Source of the DNA: Streptomyces sannanensis
GTDB lineage: Bacteria > Actinomycetota > Actinomycetes > Streptomycetales > Streptomycetaceae
NCBI RefSeq assembly: GCF_039536205.1
Contig: NZ_BAAAYL010000001.1
Span: 3,286,001 to 3,350,000 of the forward strand
Reading direction: 5' to 3'
Length of the DNA stretch: 64,000 nucleotides
Part shown: positions 61,136 to 64,000 of the stretch, one piece after another
Layout of the letters: each line of letters opens with the position of its first letter
Numbering within the stretch: the first letter of the stretch is position 1
Notes under the pieces: model-generated
The model's input: the letters and a program-made list of their open reading frames with translations, nothing else
What the model was told of the DNA's origin: nothing
The model's database searches: none
Made by a program: the position numbers and the translations under genes

Positions 61136-62743
61136 TCAGACCAGCCGCACGGGTTTGTCCGGGCGGACGCCAGTCGGTGTCAGCCACGCGCGCAGCGGAT
61201 CCGCGTCGCCCTCGTCGACGAGGGCGCGGACACGGGCCGCGAGGTCGGACGCGCGTTCCCCGGCGACGAGCAGGGCCGGACCGTCCAGCCAGTCGAGGCC
61301 CGGCACCGCGCCGGCCGTGTCGACGGCGGCGCAGCAGACCATCGCCGCGACATGGTCGGCCAGCAGCTCCCGGTCCGTACGCGGCGCCTGCGGCGGGAAG
61401 ACGGGCGCGAAGCCGACGTCCCACGGGGCGAGCGGCGGCCGCGCCGGGGCCGTGGCCTCCTCGCGGGCCATCTCCGCGCCGATCCCGGCGGCCAGGGCGT
61501 CGCCGCCCTCCGCCGCGAGGTGGTCCATGACCCGGGCCAGCGTGGGCCCTCCGGGGTCCGCACCCGGGCGGACCCCCATGGCGTCCAGCACCCGGTGCAG
61601 CCGGGCCGCTTCCGTACGCCACTTACGGTCGACGACCTCTTCGGGGTAGTGCTGCCAGGCGACCGGCGACCAGTCGGGGCCGGTCTCCGCGGGCCCGCCG
61701 TGGAAGAGCCGGGCGGCGAGCAAGGAAGCGGCCTCGTCCACGAGGCCGGGCTCCTCCAGCAGGTCGCAGGCGGGGCGCTCGCCCAGCCGGGCGGCGAAAC
61801 CCTCGGCGAGCCGGTCCCGGCGGGACAGCTCGGTGAGCGCGGAGACGACACCGGCGTCGAGCCCGGACGGCCAGCGGCCCATCCGCCAGGCGGGCAGCGC
61901 GACCCGGGTGAGCAGCCGGTCCCAGCCGGCGTAGGCCAGGCCGACCTGCTCCTGGGCGACGATCCGCAGGCCGTAGTCCACGGCCTGCGCGCGTTCGGAC
62001 GCCGCGACCGCGACGCCCCGCTCCATCTCGGCGGCGTGCCCCCGGCAGGCGCGCAGCATCAGCCGGGCCACAGCGCCGACGGAAGCGAACGCCGCCCGAC
62101 TCACCGGCCCGCCTCCCGAATGTGCGGCGACCGCGACGGCCGCGTCCAGCCCGCGCACGAAGCGGCGGGCGGCGGCTATGTCGGGGTGCGCGGAAGGGCC
62201 CGTACCGGCGACGACCGGGGCGAGTACGGCCCTCAGCTCACCGACCCGCATCCACCACAGGAACGGGGACCCGATGACCAGCACCGGGGCGGTCTCGTCG
62301 CGGCGGCCCCGCGGCACGCCCGGCGGGCCGTGCGCCGGGTGCGTACGGTCCTCCAGCCAGCTGTCGCAGTCCGGGGTGAGCGCTAGCGCGGAAGGCGCCG
62401 GCACATCGAGCCGGTCCGCGAGGTCGCGCACCAGCCGGTACAGGTCCGGGGCCGCCGTCTCGCCCAGCTCCACGGTCGGGCTGACGGCCGGCCCGGCCCG
62501 GGCCACGATCACCGCGACCCCGGCCGCGAACAGCAGGACCAGGACCGCCGCACAGCTCACCGCCCAGCGGGCCGTGTCCCAGCCCGCGCCGCCGATACGG
62601 CCGGTGGCCCCGCCGACGAGCAGCACGACGGCGACGGCCGCCGGCAGCAGCGCGACAGCCAGCGCCCTGCCGCGGACACGCAGCACGGCGAGCGCGCGGG
62701 AACGCGCTGCCTGCGCGCCCACCTCTTCAACCGGACCGGACAC
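61136..62743 (-). CDS. M48-like membrane protein without an HExxH motif
   Basis: 535 residues from GTG. Two N-terminal membrane helices (VALLPAAVAVVLLVGG, WAVSCAAVLVLLFAAGVAVIV) precede a region laid out like an M48 peptidase (DLYRLVRDLADRLDVPAPSA, LVIGSPFLWWM). Where a protease would have LRAVLAHE-xGH, this has GELRAVLAPVVAGT. The metal-binding motif is therefore lost. I infer a pseudoenzyme or a structural protein. Confidence 0.65.
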   Translation of the reverse strand: MSGPVEEVGAQAARSRALAVLRVRGRALAVALLPAAVAVVLLVGGATGRIGGAGWDTARWAVSCAAVLVLLFAAGVAVIVARAGPAVSPTVELGETAAPDLYRLVRDLADRLDVPAPSALALTPDCDSWLEDRTHPAHGPPGVPRGRRDETAPVLVIGSPFLWWMRVGELRAVLAPVVAGTGPSAHPDIAAARRFVRGLDAAVAVAAHSGGGPVSRAAFASVGAVARLMLRACRGHAAEMERGVAVAASERAQAVDYGLRIVAQEQVGLAYAGWDRLLTRVALPAWRMGRWPSGLDAGVVSALTELSRRDRLAEGFAARLGERPACDLLEEPGLVDEAASLLAARLFHGGPAETGPDWSPVAWQHYPEEVVDRKWRTEAARLHRVLDAMGVRPGADPGGPTLARVMDHLAAEGGDALAAGIGAEMAREEATAPARPPLAPWDVGFAPVFPPQAPRTDRELLADHVAAMVCCAAVDTAGAVPGLDWLDGPALLVAGERASDLAARVRALVDEGDADPLRAWLTPTGVRPDKPVRLV

Positions 62744-62945
62744 GGCTGGACGTCACCCCCTGCACCACTGCATCGGCGTTGCCCATTCCCCCACTGTGGC
62801 ACCCGCCACTGACATCGCAATGCCGGTGGGCCAAGTGCCGGAACGCTTGCGCGGCACCTTAGTTGGGGTCCGGGCCGTCGTCAGCCGGATGGGACGGCGG
62901 TCACTCGATGGAATGGCTTTGGGCAGAGGTACCGGCGATCCGTGC

Positions 62946-63192
62946 CAGTGCTGTGGCCGGAAAGGTCTGCCGGGAAGCTCGCGGCTCCCCCAGCTACCTC
63001 CCCCGTTCATCGAAGGCGGAGAATCGCAGCTCGTACTCGGCCGTACTCGCGCGATGCGACAACGGTGGGGGCACCTCCCGTGCCCGAAGGGCAACGGGGG
63101 AGAGGTGCCGTGCCTGGGGGCACCTCTGGGGGCACCCCCAGAGGTAGCTGGGGGAGCGTCGCGAGCCGGTGAAGCTTTCCGGTCACAGCCTG
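62946..63192. mobile_element. MITE-like element, long form (purD side)
   Basis: Left end CAGTGCTGTGGCCGGAAAGG and right end GAAGCTTTCCGGTCACAGCC are inverted, as at 3248. The interior shares GAGAATCGCAGCTCGTACTC and GGCACCTCCCGTGCCCGAAG with the copy at 47.2 kb. It lies between the M48-like gene and purD and has no ORF of its own. Confidence 0.8.
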
Positions 63193-63195
63193 GAT

Positions 63196-63217
63196 CCTGC
63201 CCGGCCGGTCGGGCAGG
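63196..63217. terminator. Hairpin near the purD end
   Basis: CCTGCCCG and CGGGCAGG pair around GCCGGT. Confidence 0.7.
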
Positions 63218-63228
63218 ACCAGGGCCTG

Positions 63229-63263
63229 GGTCCTGACCCGGCCCACCGGGCCGGGTCAGGACC
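63229..63263. terminator. purD terminator
   Basis: GGTCCTGACCCGGCCC pairs with GGGCCGGGTCAGGACC around ACC, directly past the purD stop on the minus strand. Confidence 0.88.
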
Positions 63264-64000
63264 TCAAGAGCCCTGCGCCGCCTTGGCCGCGATGTCCGTA
63301 CGGTGCTGGGAGCCCTCCAGCCGGATCCGGCCCACCGCCCGGTACGCCCGCTCGCGTGCCTCGGCGAGGTCCTTGCCGGTCGCGGTGACCGACAGCACCC
63401 GGCCGCCGGCGCTCACGATCGCGTCGCGGTCCTGCTTCGTACCGGCGTGCAGGACGTACGCCTCGGGCGCGTCCTGGGCCGCGACCTCGTCCAGCCCCTC
63501 GATCGGGTCGCCGGTGCGGGGCGTACCGGGGTAGTTGTGCGAGGCGACGACCACGGTCACGGCCGCGTCCACGCGCCAGTTCAGCGGCGGCAGGACGTCG
63601 AGCGTGCCCTCGGCCGCGTTGAGCAGAACGCTCGCCAGGGGGGTCTTCAGGCGGGCCAGGACCACCTGGGTCTCCGGGTCGCCGAAACGGGCGTTGAACT
63701 CGATGACGCGCACACCGCGGCTCGTGATCGCCAGACCGGCGTAGAGCAGTCCGGAGAACGGCGTACCGCGCCGGCGCAGCTCGTCCACGGTCGGCTGGAG
63801 GACGGTCTCCATGACCTCGTCCACCAGCTTCGGGTCGGCCCACGGAAGCGGGGAGTACGCGCCCATGCCGCCGGTGTTCGGGCCCTCGTCGTTGTCGAGG
63901 GCCCGCTTGAAGTCCTGGGCGGGCTGGAGCGGCAGCACCGTCCTGCCGTCGGTGATGGCGAAGAGGGACACCTCGGGGCCGTCGAGGTACTCCTCGATGA
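63264..64000 (-). CDS. purD: Phosphoribosylamine-glycine ligase, C-terminal part
   Basis: The frame is open to the right edge; the visible C-terminal part begins IEEYLDGPEVSL. GPNTGGMGAYSPLPWADPK and VIEFNARFGDPETQVVLARL are the PurD ATP-grasp metal and phosphate loops, and the C-terminal lid LSVTATGKDLAEARERAYR closes the protein. It forms GAR from phosphoribosylamine and glycine. Its 5' half lies outside the window. Confidence 0.95.
   Translation of the reverse strand, partial: IEEYLDGPEVSLFAITDGRTVLPLQPAQDFKRALDNDEGPNTGGMGAYSPLPWADPKLVDEVMETVLQPTVDELRRRGTPFSGLLYAGLAITSRGVRVIEFNARFGDPETQVVLARLKTPLASVLLNAAEGTLDVLPPLNWRVDAAVTVVVASHNYPGTPRTGDPIEGLDEVAAQDAPEAYVLHAGTKQDRDAIVSAGGRVLSVTATGKDLAEARERAYRAVGRIRLEGSQHRTDIAAKAAQGS

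Overview
The window is high-GC actinomycete chromosome, almost certainly Streptomyces. It carries bldC, a valine dehydrogenase, an Lsr2-type nucleoid protein, DUF3073, split purL/purQ/purS, GTG starts with strong GGAGG-type ribosome sites, and rare TTA leucine codons confined to accessory genes. From memory, the backbone order (DEAD-box helicase, crcB pair, hrpA, bldC, vdh, DUF3073, purM-purF, purL-purQ-purS, lsr2, two-component system, purC, purD) matches the conserved core of Streptomyces chromosomes.

Region by region: (1) Positions 1-11.7 kb look like an accessory island abutting the 3' end of a tRNA-Lys gene. It holds part of a probable aminoglycoside-type gene set: two paralogous flavoprotein-like oxidoreductases, a class III aminotransferase, an APH(3')-type phosphotransferase and a PIG-L deacetylase. 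A DUF371/RsmI-like protein follows, then a KamB-type 16S rRNA A1408 methyltransferase, a TrmH-type RNA methyltransferase, and a cation/proton antiporter preceded by a coupled 38-codon ORF. Decayed IS1380, IS3 and integrase fragments lie next to the tRNA. (2) Positions 11.7-18.6 kb are backbone: a VCBS-repeat pseudogene, a DEAD-box helicase, a lipoprotein, a zincin-crcB-crcB operon, a metallophosphoesterase, and tRNA-Glu, tRNA-Asp and tRNA-Phe. (3) Positions 18,513-32,482 are an integrative and conjugative element (AICE) inserted in tRNA-Phe and bounded by a 49-bp direct repeat. It has integrase, excisionase, a primase-polymerase replication module, a TraB/FtsK translocase, Spd-like proteins, a divergent GntR regulator and cargo. 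Recognisable cis elements include arm-type repeats, an iteron-like GGTAGCGG cluster and a clt-like CTTGTC array. A second, degenerate tRNA-Phe end at 33.4 kb and a tRNA-Arg scar at 31.6 kb suggest repeated accretion. (4) Positions 33.5-64 kb are backbone: a LamG protein, HrpA, tRNA-Asp, bldC, vdh, the purine genes, lsr2, tRNA-Gly genes, an ABC exporter with a two-component system, purC and the 3' part of purD.

How the parts work together: the purine genes (purM, F, L, Q, S, C, D) cover most de novo steps from PRPP amidation to SAICAR. The ABC-kinase-regulator block looks like a stress-sensing export system, but its kinase and regulator genes are separated by a striking 46-bp tandem repeat array. 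A family of inverted-repeat elements (MITE-like) sits at 3.25, 47.2 and 62.9 kb; one copy abuts the APH stop codon exactly. The island at the left combines drug modification, ribosome protection and export functions, and three of its genes begin with early TTA codons, so bldA control is a reasonable inference.
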